Program-made: the position numbers and the translations under genes
From: JBBQVO01 sp038211505
Lineage (GTDB): Bacteria; Chloroflexota; Dehalococcoidia; DSTF01; JACRBR01
Direction: 5' to 3'
Length of the DNA: 12,598 nucleotides
Assembly (NCBI GenBank): GCA_038211505.1
Contig: JBBQVO010000094.1
Span: 1-12,598 of the forward strand
The notes under the pieces: model-generated
The model's input: only the letters and a program-made list of their open reading frames with translations
Databases searched by the model: none
Told to the model about the DNA's origin: nothing
Part shown: positions 1-6,699 of the stretch, piece after piece
How positions within the stretch are numbered: the first letter of the stretch is position 1
How the letters are laid out: each line of letters starts with the position of its first letter

Positions 1-168
1 TTCGTTATTGCAACCGATTCAACGCAATAGAGCGCGCACACAACGGGCTCGTCGCGATTACACAGCCCCCCGCGCGGGCTGGAAAGCCCACGCTACATGT
101 GATGTGGTTGTAGCCAGCATCTTGATCGTGGCGAAGTTCGAGGGCGCGCGCCGCGCATGGCCGCGCGT
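1..168. other. Intergenic segment at the left edge, no gene seen
   Basis: This stretch lies downstream of the minus-strand gene ending at 169. Open frames crossing it are out-of-frame shadows of that gene, with no domain signature or convincing ribosome binding site. The recognisable content is a GTAG-headed hairpin at 76-96, listed separately. The DNA just after the stop codon (about 143-168) is a run of alternating GC that can fold in several ways, but it has no T-tract, so I do not call a terminator. Confidence 0.6.
76..96 (-). repeat. REP-like hairpin with GTAG head (copy A)
   Basis: GGGCT (76-80) pairs with AGCCC (85-89) around the loop GGAA. On the minus strand the hairpin is preceded by GTAG (96-93) and a three-base linker. 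A GTAG tetranucleotide at the foot of a small hairpin is the known signature of REP elements handled by RAYT (Y1) transposases. Three other hairpins in the window (6824-6848, 6951-6975 and 12308-12333) have the same layout. The assignment is by structure only; no RAYT gene is in the window. Confidence 0.5.
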
Positions 169-930
169 CTACTCGCCAGCGCTCGACGCTGCTGCCGCGC
201 GACGCGTGATCGTGAGCGGCGACCACTCGGCCATCACGCCCTGGCCGTGGCAGGAGACGCTCTGGCCTGCGACGATGTCCTTCTCCGTCATGATGCCCAG
301 CGCCGCGAGGAACGACTGCATCTTCGGCACGTTGACCTCGCGGTTGACGAGATCGTCGTCGACGTAGAAGCGCAACTCGGCCGCGCCCTGGTCGTAGACG
401 ATGCGGTAGCGGTGCGTCTGCTGCTCGCCCTTCGGCAGCGGCTGCTCCTTGAAGAGCGCGAAGTACTTCGTCGCCTCGCCCTCCGGCACACTCGATCCCG
501 GAAACGGCAACCGCGCGTACACCGTCGCGAAGCATTCGTTCGAGACGAAGAAGTCGATGGCGATGCCGGTCGAGAAGTCGAGCATGTTGAACGAGACGAA
601 GCCGTCGTAGAAGTCGTTCGCCACGCCGTTCATCTTCTGCGCGCGGATGTCGAGCTCGACGGAGATCTCGCCACCGGCCGGCACCTCGAACGTGTCGCGC
701 GAGTAGTACATGTGCTTGGCGTTATCGAAGAACTGGATGGCGCCGTTTCCGCGCGTCAGCGGCATGACGCCGACGCGCAGCCGCCCGTTCTGCACGATCG
801 GCACGGCGTCGGGCTCGCGGAACTCCCAGCCGGCGATGCCACCGATGATCCACTTCGAATCCGGCTTCAGCATGTCGGCGAAGTCGCCGTACACGATCGT
901 CTCGGCCCCGCGCTCAGTCTCAGTCGTCAT
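169..930 (-). CDS. DUF6081-like beta-sandwich protein
   Basis: A 253-residue protein of unknown function. The central part (about residues 70-200) is rich in predicted beta strands and carries words I associate with the DUF6081 family of actinobacteria and relatives, such as FVSFNMLDFSTGIAIDFF, VYARLPFP and HRYRIVYDQGAAELRFYVDD. That family looks like a concanavalin/LamG-type jelly roll, so ligand or sugar binding is possible but unproven. There is no signal peptide or membrane segment, so it is probably cytosolic. The ATG at 930 is preceded on its strand by AGGAG six bases away, which fixes the start. It lies 159 bp downstream of the gene at 1090-1842 on the same strand, with a dispersed repeat between, so co-transcription is uncertain. 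The coding region is certain; the family name is from memory. Confidence 0.8.
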   Translation of the reverse strand: MTTETERGAETIVYGDFADMLKPDSKWIIGGIAGWEFREPDAVPIVQNGRLRVGVMPLTRGNGAIQFFDNAKHMYYSRDTFEVPAGGEISVELDIRAQKMNGVANDFYDGFVSFNMLDFSTGIAIDFFVSNECFATVYARLPFPGSSVPEGEATKYFALFKEQPLPKGEQQTHRYRIVYDQGAAELRFYVDDDLVNREVNVPKMQSFLAALGIMTEKDIVAGQSVSCHGQGVMAEWSPLTITRRAAAASSAGE

Positions 931-1012
931 GCATGCTCCTATGGATGTCTACGAGATGATCCGCGATTCGGATCATGCGCGAACCGCCGCGACCAAAGGG
1001 ATGGCCAGGCGA

Positions 1013-1043
1013 TCCAACCTCCAACATCCAACCTCTAACATCG
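1013..1043 (+). repeat. CCAACATC-type dispersed repeat, copy 1
   Basis: A low-complexity run built from the units CCAACCT, CCAACATC and CTAACATC. A second copy in the same orientation lies at 11756-11785; both begin TCCAACCTCCAACATC and end AACATCG. Both copies sit in spacers next to gene ends. Such runs are, to my recollection, common intergenic repeats in environmental genomes. No coding function. Confidence 0.6.
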
Positions 1044-1089
1044 GCTAGAGACGCCGACGCAACATCGATATGCGACGCGACGCCGGCCG

Positions 1090-1842
1090 CTACCGCCCGC
1101 GCGAATCGTGATCGTGCTCGTCCTCGTCTTCGTCGTCGGCCGCGGTCGCGCGGGGGACGAGCGGCGTCGGCCGATCTTCGTCCTTGCGGCGGGCGCGCGG
1201 CGGAAGCGCGTCGATCGTCTTGCGCAGGCGCTCGATGTTCTCCGCCCCCTCGACGGCAACGACGACGACGTTCGTGTCGCGCAGCGCCTGCAGCTCGACC
1301 GACGAGATCGCCGCATCGACGCGCGTCATCAGCGGCTTGCGCGTCATGCCGAAGATGCGGCGCAGGTCGATCTGCCGGCGCACTGTCAGCGGCCGTTCGA
1401 TCGTGCCGACGTCGATCGCGTCAAGCTGAAACGACTCCAGTGTGCGCACTTCGTTGTCGGTGAGGTCCGCCGGCAGCGAGATCACGTAGCCGACGTTCTC
1501 CTCCAGCAACGCAGTCGCCGATGCGCTATCGGGATCGAAGACGACGAAGTCGAAGCCACCGTCCTTGTACTCGCTGGCCTCGTTGTCGACGCGCCCGGCG
1601 ATCACGGCGCCGGCGATCGCGTCGCCGATGCCTTTGCCGGTGCTGGCGGCGACGGGCTTCGCCGCGCTGCCGACGATGACGACGTCTGCGCCGCGCTTCG
1701 CCGCTTCGGTCGCCGCGCCCGCGTCGGCGGCGATGCCGGCGAGCACCATCGTGGCGCTGCCGGCCGACTTGTGCGCCCCGAAGCCGATCGCCATCGGCGC
1801 GCTCCGCGTCACACTACGAATCTTGTCTGAAAGCTTGCTCAC
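1090..1842 (-). CDS. Unrecognised cytosolic protein with acidic tail
   Basis: A 250-residue protein I cannot assign to a family. It starts at GTG (1842), preceded on its strand by AGGAGA four bases away. Residues 31-60 (MVLAGIAADAGAATEAAKRG then ADVVIVGS) and 95-125 alternate hydrophobic strands and helices as in beta/alpha barrels. The IERPLTVRRQIDLRRIF segment (148-164) and the strand VVVVAVEGAE (192-201) continue that pattern. The last 15 to 20 residues are a charged, disordered tail (DDEDEDEHDHD). No catalytic motif, signal peptide or transmembrane segment is evident. It is divergent from the M23-like gene at 2192 and shares the 349-bp spacer with it. An enzyme or binding protein of TIM-barrel type is the best structural guess; the function is unknown. 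Confidence 0.8.
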   Translation of the reverse strand: MSKLSDKIRSVTRSAPMAIGFGAHKSAGSATMVLAGIAADAGAATEAAKRGADVVIVGSAAKPVAASTGKGIGDAIAGAVIAGRVDNEASEYKDGGFDFVVFDPDSASATALLEENVGYVISLPADLTDNEVRTLESFQLDAIDVGTIERPLTVRRQIDLRRIFGMTRKPLMTRVDAAISSVELQALRDTNVVVVAVEGAENIERLRKTIDALPPRARRKDEDRPTPLVPRATAADDEDEDEHDHDSRGR

Positions 1843-2007
1843 GCGTTCTCCTGCGCTGGTTGTCCAAATCGAGGTGCTATCAGCACAGCGTACCGGCCCC
1901 GCACCGACACCGGAACGGCGGCTTCACGCGCCCGATGCGTGGCCAAGGAACGCGGCCGCAGCCGGGCATGGTGAGACGGCGCCAATGGACAAAATGCGTT
2001 CATCGCG

Positions 2008-2034
2008 AAAACAGGTACAAGATGTACCTGTTTT
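2008..2034. promoter_or_regulatory. Perfect 12-bp inverted repeat, probable operator
   Basis: AAAACAGGTACA (2008-2019) and TGTACCTGTTTT (2023-2034) are exact reverse complements separated by AGA. The core AGGTACA-N3-TGTACCT has the size and symmetry of a dimeric repressor or activator site. It ends four bases before the TTGACA at 2039 in a divergent spacer, a position suited to controlling the M23-like gene. The flanking A and T runs could also form a weak hairpin terminator, but no gene ends here. The regulator is unknown. Confidence 0.55.
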
Positions 2035-2038
2035 TCTC

Positions 2039-2068
2039 TTGACACATTGTGCCCCGAAGTGAGATGTT
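2039..2068 (+). promoter_or_regulatory. Candidate promoter of the M23-like gene
   Basis: A consensus -35, TTGACA (2039-2044), is followed at 17-18 bp by a poor -10 (AGATGT or GATGTT, 2062-2068). The -35 is perfect and next to the palindrome; the weak -10 would fit an activated promoter. It would give a leader of about 115 bases containing the hairpin at 2129-2145. Confidence 0.35.
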
Positions 2069-2128
2069 ACGCGCCAGTCACGGCAATCCCGCACTTCCGC
2101 TGATCGCCGTCGAAGATCGTGTGTCCGT

Positions 2129-2145
2129 CCGAGCCGGGGGCTCGG
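2129..2145 (+). other. Leader hairpin
   Basis: CCGAGCC and GGCTCGG pair perfectly around GGG in the presumed 5' leader, 46 bases before the start codon at 2192. It matches no riboswitch class that I can recognise. It may only be a local structure. Confidence 0.3.
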
Positions 2146-2191
2146 CGTAAGTTCGCCGCGAGCGCACGCGTGCCGGCGATACGGGGGAATT

Positions 2192-4762
2192 ATGCGCGTC
2201 GTCCTACTAGCTGCCGCGCTCTTTTCGTTCGTCTTGGCCATCGTATTTGGCGATACGCCGCCTACGAAGGCCGCGGTGTCGCCACCGAACATCTCGGGTG
2301 CCGATGCTTCTTCGTTAAGCGGCACGGGACAGGCGATATCGGTTTCGAACGACTCGATTTTTCTCAACGTGCCTTCGCACGTCGGGGTGAATTGGCTAAG
2401 CACCTCCGGCGTGTTCAACGATCACGTAAATCGTTTGGGCGGGGGCAGTTATTTCGGCTGCCTCGATAATGCAAAAATCGGCGTTGAACAGCTTAACGTG
2501 TCTCCTCAAGAGTTGGTATTCACTCTAAAGACCCCTGACAGTTTCGCCGGACAAGATCCTGCGGACTTGGGTCAAACTTATAAGACAGGTCCGCTGACGC
2601 GAAACGTGGATCGAATGATTCACGCGAAACTGAGGCAAGATGGCCCTTTCCGCGTAGTCGTGAGTTGGGAAGACCTTAGATGGAAGGGCGCGCTCCCGGC
2701 GCCAACACCTGACTCCCCATCTGGGGCGTACGCGTGGGACGACTGTGTAATGGAGGTAACGGCCTCGCCCGCCGCGTACCAGCTTCCTTGGCCGGTGAAC
2801 GAAGAGTGGGCGATGACCAGCCCGCCGGATCATGCGCTCCCGGGGCAAGGGGCGATGGACTTCGCGGCGTTTCAAGCAGCCGCAGATCCGATCAGCTGTA
2901 CTAGTTCGCAGGCAAAGCCAACAGTCGATACGGTCCATTGGATACGGCCGATTGCGAACGGAATGGTCACCAAACTGATTCCGAACGAGGTTATCGAGAT
3001 AACGCACGATGACGGACATACATCGGGCTACTACCACATCGCCAACATCCAAGTTGGACTCCATGATAGGGTCAACATCTTCACGAATCTAGGGCATCCA
3101 TCATCGTGCGGCGGTATAGCAACAGCCGCGCACATACACTTCTATCTGTTGGACGTCACCACGCGTGGACGAACGTTCGGCGGATGGATCGTGGGGACCG
3201 GCTCGGACAATTGTCTTCATCTCGGGTCAAGCCCAGTTTGTGGTGGCAGCAGAGTTAAGAACTATGGGGTGTTGGACACAGGTTCGCTCACGGCCACGCG
3301 CGTTCTCGACCAAACCTATCGCATGCAGACTGGCGACCGCGTAAAATCGTCACTTCAAGTGAATCTCCTAAATGGGGTCACCCATTTCCTACACTTCTTC
3401 CTTGGCCCCTTCTTCAGCGATGTTGATCTCAACATAACCCGCCCAGACGGCTCCGCCGTCTCGCCGTCGGACGCCGATGTCCGTTACGACAAGACAACGA
3501 ACTCTGTTGAGATCCAGCTCGATGACGCTCCCGGTGGCGAATGGCAATACGAGATCGTCGCCAACGAACTCGAACCGGGCGGCGAGGATATTGCCCTGAC
3601 GGTGGACGACGATTCGTTCGCGGTCAAGGTTCCGGACACGACGCCGCCGATGACGTCGATTGCGCTCGATCCCACCGCACCAAATGGTGCGCGTGGCTGG
3701 TACACCTCCGATGTTAGCGCGACTCTTTCCGCCGTGGATCCGGACCCGGGCGACGGCAGCACGGCATCGGGTGTTGCGTCGACCTTTTACCAGGTGAATG
3801 GGGGAGGGTGGCAGGTCTACGATGTCGCACACCCCTTCGTCGTCTCAACAGAGAGCCTCGATAACAAGGTTGAGTACTACTCCGTCGACAACGCCGACAA
3901 CATCGAGTCCACGCACGAGTTTCACTTCCATCTCGACAAGACGAAGCCGGACGTGAACATCACCGCCGGCGGGCTCGATGGGTTGTCGTGGGATCAGGCG
4001 CATCTGCAGCACGGTGTGCTGACGAACACCGGGACGCTCGCGCTGACCGGCAACGCGACGGACAACCTGTGTCTCTGGGAAGTGCGGACGGTCGACGTCG
4101 ACAGCGGCCTGACGACTTCGTCGCAGCAGCCGCTGAACCCCAACGTCTTCCCGCCGCCGCCGCCGAACTCGCTTTCGTACGCCCTGAACGTGCCGCTGCA
4201 CACCGGCATCAACACGATCGACGTGACCGCGGAAGATTGCGCCGGTTGGACGAAGGCGCTGCGGATCCAGGTCGTCTACGTCGTGCCGGGGCCCTTCGCC
4301 CCCGAGGGCAAAGGCTTCTGGTACAACGCCGTCAAGACGCGCAAGTACACGCCGGCGCAGTTCCAGACGCTGCTGGATTACACGAACGTCGCCTCGGACG
4401 TCTGGGGCAGCGACACGGCGCGCAACCGCTACGGATTGCTGACGCTGGCGCACGCGCGCGACCTGCTGAACTACAGCGCCACGAACCCCGATATGGAGTA
4501 CAAGATGGAGGCGCACCTGCTGGCCGACTGGCTTGATCTGGTGAGCGGCCGCCTCGCCGTCAAGCGGCCGGTCAACGTCTCGAAGGTCGGCGGCTGGCCG
4601 ATCGTGATGGACGACATCGGCGGCAACCCGCTGACATTCGCCTACAAGGTGATGCTGGAGATCGAGGAGAAGGCGCAACCGGCCAAGGCGCCGTTCGCCA
4701 TCAACTCCGTGGCGAAGGATCTGGCGGAAGCGCTGAACAGCGGCACGATCATCCTGCGGTAG
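2192..4762 (+). CDS. Secreted multidomain protein with M23-like peptidase region
   Basis: An 856-residue exported protein. Residues 1-28 form a signal peptide (hydrophobic 4-19, cleavage probably near TKAA). Residues about 200-330 resemble an M23 (LytM/LasA) zinc endopeptidase: AMDF with D223, GYYHI with H282 and AAHIHF with H314/H316; M23 enzymes cut peptidoglycan cross-bridges or elastin-like peptides. The first zinc ligand is unclear, since the LytM position holds Q219, though H214 could serve with LasA-like spacing. Residues about 365-480 look like a pre-peptidase/CUB-type beta sandwich. Residues about 485-587 look like an OmpL47-type domain, and about 588-697 like another Ig-like fold. 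The C-terminal module (705-795) has the GFWYN...YGLLTLAHARDLLN...HLLADWLDL pattern. Cell-wall remodelling or scavenging outside the cell is inferred. SD-like GGGGGAA precedes the ATG. Codon use shifts sharply between the halves. Confidence 0.85.
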   Translation: MRVVLLAAALFSFVLAIVFGDTPPTKAAVSPPNISGADASSLSGTGQAISVSNDSIFLNVPSHVGVNWLSTSGVFNDHVNRLGGGSYFGCLDNAKIGVEQLNVSPQELVFTLKTPDSFAGQDPADLGQTYKTGPLTRNVDRMIHAKLRQDGPFRVVVSWEDLRWKGALPAPTPDSPSGAYAWDDCVMEVTASPAAYQLPWPVNEEWAMTSPPDHALPGQGAMDFAAFQAAADPISCTSSQAKPTVDTVHWIRPIANGMVTKLIPNEVIEITHDDGHTSGYYHIANIQVGLHDRVNIFTNLGHPSSCGGIATAAHIHFYLLDVTTRGRTFGGWIVGTGSDNCLHLGSSPVCGGSRVKNYGVLDTGSLTATRVLDQTYRMQTGDRVKSSLQVNLLNGVTHFLHFFLGPFFSDVDLNITRPDGSAVSPSDADVRYDKTTNSVEIQLDDAPGGEWQYEIVANELEPGGEDIALTVDDDSFAVKVPDTTPPMTSIALDPTAPNGARGWYTSDVSATLSAVDPDPGDGSTASGVASTFYQVNGGGWQVYDVAHPFVVSTESLDNKVEYYSVDNADNIESTHEFHFHLDKTKPDVNITAGGLDGLSWDQAHLQHGVLTNTGTLALTGNATDNLCLWEVRTVDVDSGLTTSSQQPLNPNVFPPPPPNSLSYALNVPLHTGINTIDVTAEDCAGWTKALRIQVVYVVPGPFAPEGKGFWYNAVKTRKYTPAQFQTLLDYTNVASDVWGSDTARNRYGLLTLAHARDLLNYSATNPDMEYKMEAHLLADWLDLVSGRLAVKRPVNVSKVGGWPIVMDDIGGNPLTFAYKVMLEIEEKAQPAKAPFAINSVAKDLAEALNSGTIILR

Positions 4763-4771
4763 CCGTGGACA

Positions 4772-4799
4772 CCGGATCGGGGCAGGCGCCCCGATCCGG
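4772..4799. terminator. Strong hairpin after the M23-like gene, no T-tract
   Basis: CCGGATCGGGGC (4772-4783) and GCCCCGATCCGG (4788-4799) pair perfectly over 12 bp around AGGC, nine bases after the TAG stop. There is no downstream T-run, so it is not a canonical intrinsic terminator. It could act as a mRNA 3' stabiliser or as a Rho-independent terminator of the T-less type. Confidence 0.5.
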
Positions 4800-4898
4800 C
4801 GTCGCGGCAGCTTCGAGCAATCCACTCACGAGCTGCTCGAGCATCCGCCGTCCCTCTGCGGGCTCGGGTGGGCCGGATCAAGGGGCATCACCCGATCG

Positions 4899-4927
4899 TT
4901 GAAACCCCGGCGGATGACCGATATACT
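4899..4927 (+). promoter_or_regulatory. Sigma-70-type promoter of the HesB/IscA gene
   Basis: TTGAAA (4899-4904) and TATACT (4922-4927) are separated by exactly 17 bp, the best promoter in the window. The start point would be near 4934, giving a leader of about 68 bases before the start codon at 5002. This supports independent transcription of the iron-sulfur carrier. Confidence 0.75.
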
Positions 4928-4933
4928 GGGTAA

Positions 4934-4994
4934 GCGCTGTACAAATTAACGCTGTATCTACCGGCGCACGCGCGCCGGGTGAGATGAAAAGGAG
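4934..4994 (+). promoter_or_regulatory. Structured leader and ribosome binding site
   Basis: Just past the promoter CGCTGTA occurs twice (4935-4941 and 4950-4956), 15 bp apart start to start. A 7-bp GC hairpin, CCGGCGC ACGC GCGCCGG (4961-4978), ends nine bases before the AAGGAG ribosome binding site (4989-4994). The spacing from AAGGAG to ATG 5002 is seven bases, which favours that start over the in-frame ATG at 4984. The hairpin and repeats could control expression, but nothing shows which signal. Confidence 0.5.
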
Positions 4995-5001
4995 ACCGCA
5001 G

Positions 5002-5391
5002 ATGGTCCAGGAAACTGAAATCGAAGCCGGATCCGTCGTCACTATCTCGGAGAAGGCGGCAGAGAAGGCCGTCGCGCTGCTCAAGGATCGCGGCATCGAG
5101 GATGGCGCCCTGCGCGTCTTCGTGGTCGGCGGCGGCTGCTCGGGCTACCAGTACGGCATGGCGATCGCCCAGGGCCGCGAAGAAGGCGACATCATCATCG
5201 AGCACGGCGGCGTGACGGTGCTCGTCGACCCGGAGAGCGCGCCGCTGATGAAGGGCGCCGAGATCGATTATGTCGACGACCTGATGAAGTCCGGCTTCAC
5301 GATCTTCAACCCGAATGCCGTCAAGAGCTGCGCCTGCGGCTCCAGCTTCCAGACGTCCGAGGGCGGCGGCCAGGCGAAGAGCTGCTGCTAA
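5002..5391 (+). CDS. A-type iron-sulfur cluster carrier (HesB/IscA/ErpA family)
   Basis: A 129-residue A-type carrier that would accept a Fe-S cluster from the assembly scaffold and pass it to apo-proteins in the cytosol. The family's three cysteine ligands are present: C46 in VGGGCSGYQYGM, then C110 and C112 in SCACGSSF (the usual form is CGCGSSF). VTISEKAAEKAVALL near the N-terminus and VDPESAPLMKGAEIDYV are also typical. An extra CC pair ends the protein (C128, C129). The start at 5002 is chosen because AAGGAG lies seven bases before it; starting at 4984 would add six residues and have no ribosome binding site. It stands alone between its own promoter and a terminator, with no suf or isc genes next to it. 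ErpA and IscA/SufA cannot be told apart from sequence alone. Confidence 0.93.
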   Translation: MVQETEIEAGSVVTISEKAAEKAVALLKDRGIEDGALRVFVVGGGCSGYQYGMAIAQGREEGDIIIEHGGVTVLVDPESAPLMKGAEIDYVDDLMKSGFTIFNPNAVKSCACGSSFQTSEGGGQAKSCC

Positions 5392-5417
5392 GCCGCGCGC
5401 ACCGAAGCGATATGAAG

Positions 5418-5450
5418 AAGAGGCCTCGATCGTCGAGGCCTCTTTGTTTT
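5418..5450 (+). terminator. Intrinsic terminator of the HesB/IscA gene
   Basis: AAGAGGCCTCGA (5418-5429) and TCGAGGCCTCTT (5433-5444) are perfect reverse complements around TCG, followed by TTTGTTTTG. It begins 26 bases after the stop codon. The stem and T-rich tail make a textbook Rho-independent terminator. Confidence 0.9.
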
Positions 5451-5523
5451 GTTTGTGAGAGCATCGCGGTTGTCGGTCTTGGTGGTTGCCTCGGTTGGCG
5501 GGACTGCATTCGTCGCGCTAACG

Positions 5524-5554
5524 GAGAGATTCCTCGGCTGCGCTCGGAATGACA
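5524..5554. repeat. Dispersed palindromic intergenic repeat
   Basis: The imperfect palindrome TTCCTCGGCTGCGCTCGGAA (5531-5550 with one flanking base) is followed by TGACA and preceded by GAGAGA. On the other strand it reads TGTCATTCCGAGCGCAGC, a word I recall from intergenic repeats in many environmental genomes, where it yields spurious peptides containing CHSERS; exactly such a peptide is encoded here on the minus strand. No gene function is inferred. Confidence 0.55.
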
Positions 5555-5658
5555 GTCGGCCCGCGTACTCCGAATTGTACCGACGCTCCTCCGCCAGCGA
5601 GAGCCCACCGACAATACCAAGAGACGCCGCCGTGCGCTATCCGCTATCCACTCAGACG

Positions 5659-6693
5659 CTATTCCTCTTGTTGTTCCGGGCGGTAGAGGTCGTAGTTGGC
5701 GGTCTGGGCGGCGGTGGCGCCTTCGTGGGCGGCGGTGACGATCTGGTGCGAGAAAAGCTTCGTCAGATCGCCGGCGGCGTAGACGAGCGGGACGTTGGTG
5801 TGCTGATCGACGTCCGTCTTCACGAAACCTTCCTCGAGCTCGACGCCGAGTTGCTCGGCAAGCGCCGTGTTCGGCTTCATGCCTTGCTGGCTCATGATGA
5901 TCTCTGTCGCGACGTGATCGCCGCCCGCGAGCTGGATCTCGCTGACGACGCCGCGCTCGCTGACGACGCGCGCGATCGCACCTTCGATGATCGGGATGCC
6001 GGCGTGCACGAGACGCGCGCGAGCGCTGACGCTGAGCTGCGATTCGCTATGCGATGCGTCGGTGAGAAACGTCAGCTGGTCGGTGAAGTTCAGCAGTTGC
6101 ATGCACGTCGTTGCCGCGCTGTCATCGGCGCCGACGACGGCGACGCGCTTGCCGCGCATCTTGTAGCCGTCGCAGGTGATGCACCAGAAGACCGACGTGC
6201 CGACGCACGACTCGATATCGGCGATCGGCGGGAAGACATCGACGACGCCCGTCGCGAGCATGATCGTCCGGCCGCGGATGCTCGTGCCATCGCCGATCGT
6301 CGCGACGAACTGCTCGCCGTCGCGCCGCAGATCGCAAACGCGATCGTCGACGAAGTGCGCGCCGTAGCGTCGTGCTTGCTGCTGGCCGAGCGCGCGCAGC
6401 TCGCGGGCGGCGATGCCATCCGGGAAGCCGAGGTAGTTCTCGTTGTGCTCGCTCGTCGTCGAGCGCCCTTCGCCGTCGTCGATCACGACGGCGGTGCGGT
6501 TGTAGCGTCCGAGATAGATCGCGGCCGTTAGCCCCGCCGGCCCGCCGCCGACGATCACGCAGTCGTACAGCGACTTCCGATCGTCATCGAGAGACGGCGG
6601 CGCGCCCGCTTCGGCGAGCGGCGTCGCCTCCGGCACGGTCAGATCCTGATCGGGGTAGGGCGTATCGCGCGGTGGCACAGTCTCCGTCGTCAT
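5659..6693 (-). CDS. Thioredoxin-reductase-like FAD oxidoreductase
   Basis: A 344-residue cytosolic flavoprotein of the TrxB fold. After a 40-residue extension comes the FAD-binding GGGPAG motif (49-54, in VIVGGGPAGLTAAIYLG). The redox-active pair is C171-I-T-C174 in FWCITCDGYK, where TrxB has CATC. A C-terminal FAD motif is YAAGDL (305-310). The second nucleotide-binding site is unusual: VVGADDSAATT (187-197) replaces the usual GGGDSA, and the HRR motif that contacts the NADPH phosphate is replaced by TDASHS. This suggests NADH, a different electron donor, or a non-thioredoxin substrate. No thioredoxin gene is adjacent. No Shine-Dalgarno sequence precedes the ATG; GATAGT lies six bases upstream, so the mRNA may be leaderless. 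Ferredoxin- or flavodoxin-linked reductases and bacillithiol-type reductases of the same fold are alternatives. Confidence 0.88.
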   Translation of the reverse strand: MTTETVPPRDTPYPDQDLTVPEATPLAEAGAPPSLDDDRKSLYDCVIVGGGPAGLTAAIYLGRYNRTAVVIDDGEGRSTTSEHNENYLGFPDGIAARELRALGQQQARRYGAHFVDDRVCDLRRDGEQFVATIGDGTSIRGRTIMLATGVVDVFPPIADIESCVGTSVFWCITCDGYKMRGKRVAVVGADDSAATTCMQLLNFTDQLTFLTDASHSESQLSVSARARLVHAGIPIIEGAIARVVSERGVVSEIQLAGGDHVATEIIMSQQGMKPNTALAEQLGVELEEGFVKTDVDQHTNVPLVYAAGDLTKLFSHQIVTAAHEGATAAQTANYDLYRPEQQEE

Positions 6694-6699
6694 GCCAGC

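Larger units (their letters stand above)
1843..2191. other. Divergent intergenic region with regulatory signals
   Basis: This 349-bp spacer separates a leftward gene starting at 1842 from a rightward gene starting at 2192, so it must hold promoters for both. I see a perfect 12-bp inverted repeat (2008-2034), a consensus TTGACA (2039-2044) and a 7-bp hairpin (2129-2145), each listed separately. A smaller palindrome, GTGCT ATC AGCAC (1874-1886), lies near the leftward gene and may mark its control region. No gene of its own is supported. Confidence 0.6.

Noticed and set aside
157..1038. Long plus-strand open frame (293 codons) antisense to the DUF6081-like gene
   Set aside because: Its product is an Arg/Val/Asp/His-rich string typical of the complement of GC-rich codons, it has no ribosome binding site, and the opposite strand carries a coherent protein.
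1108..1830. Plus-strand open frame (240 codons) opposite the gene at 1090-1842
   Set aside because: Biased Arg/Asp/Val composition without a fold pattern; the minus-strand frame has AGGAGA at its start and alternating hydrophobic segments.
2008..2034. The 12-bp palindrome read as an intrinsic terminator
   Set aside because: It lies between divergent genes where no transcript needs to end, its stem is A/T-rich at the base, and it abuts a consensus -35; an operator fits better.
2129..2190. Possible riboswitch in the leader of the M23-like gene
   Set aside because: One hairpin is present but I could not match the conserved cores of c-di-GMP, c-di-AMP or other known classes.
3845..4825. Minus-strand open frame (326 codons) opposite the 3' half of the M23-like gene
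   Set aside because: Shadow of high-GC3 codons; Arg/Val/His-rich with no motif, and it crosses the strong hairpin at 4772-4799.
5449..6531. Plus-strand open frame (360 codons) opposite the flavoprotein
   Set aside because: The minus strand has FAD motifs and CITC; this frame is Arg/Asp/Leu-rich with no signature.
169..6693. Near-identical first 16 bases of two genes (ATGACGACNGAGACTG at 930 and 6693)
   Set aside because: The proteins share only MTTET and then diverge completely, so this is probably coincidence of a common N-terminal pattern.
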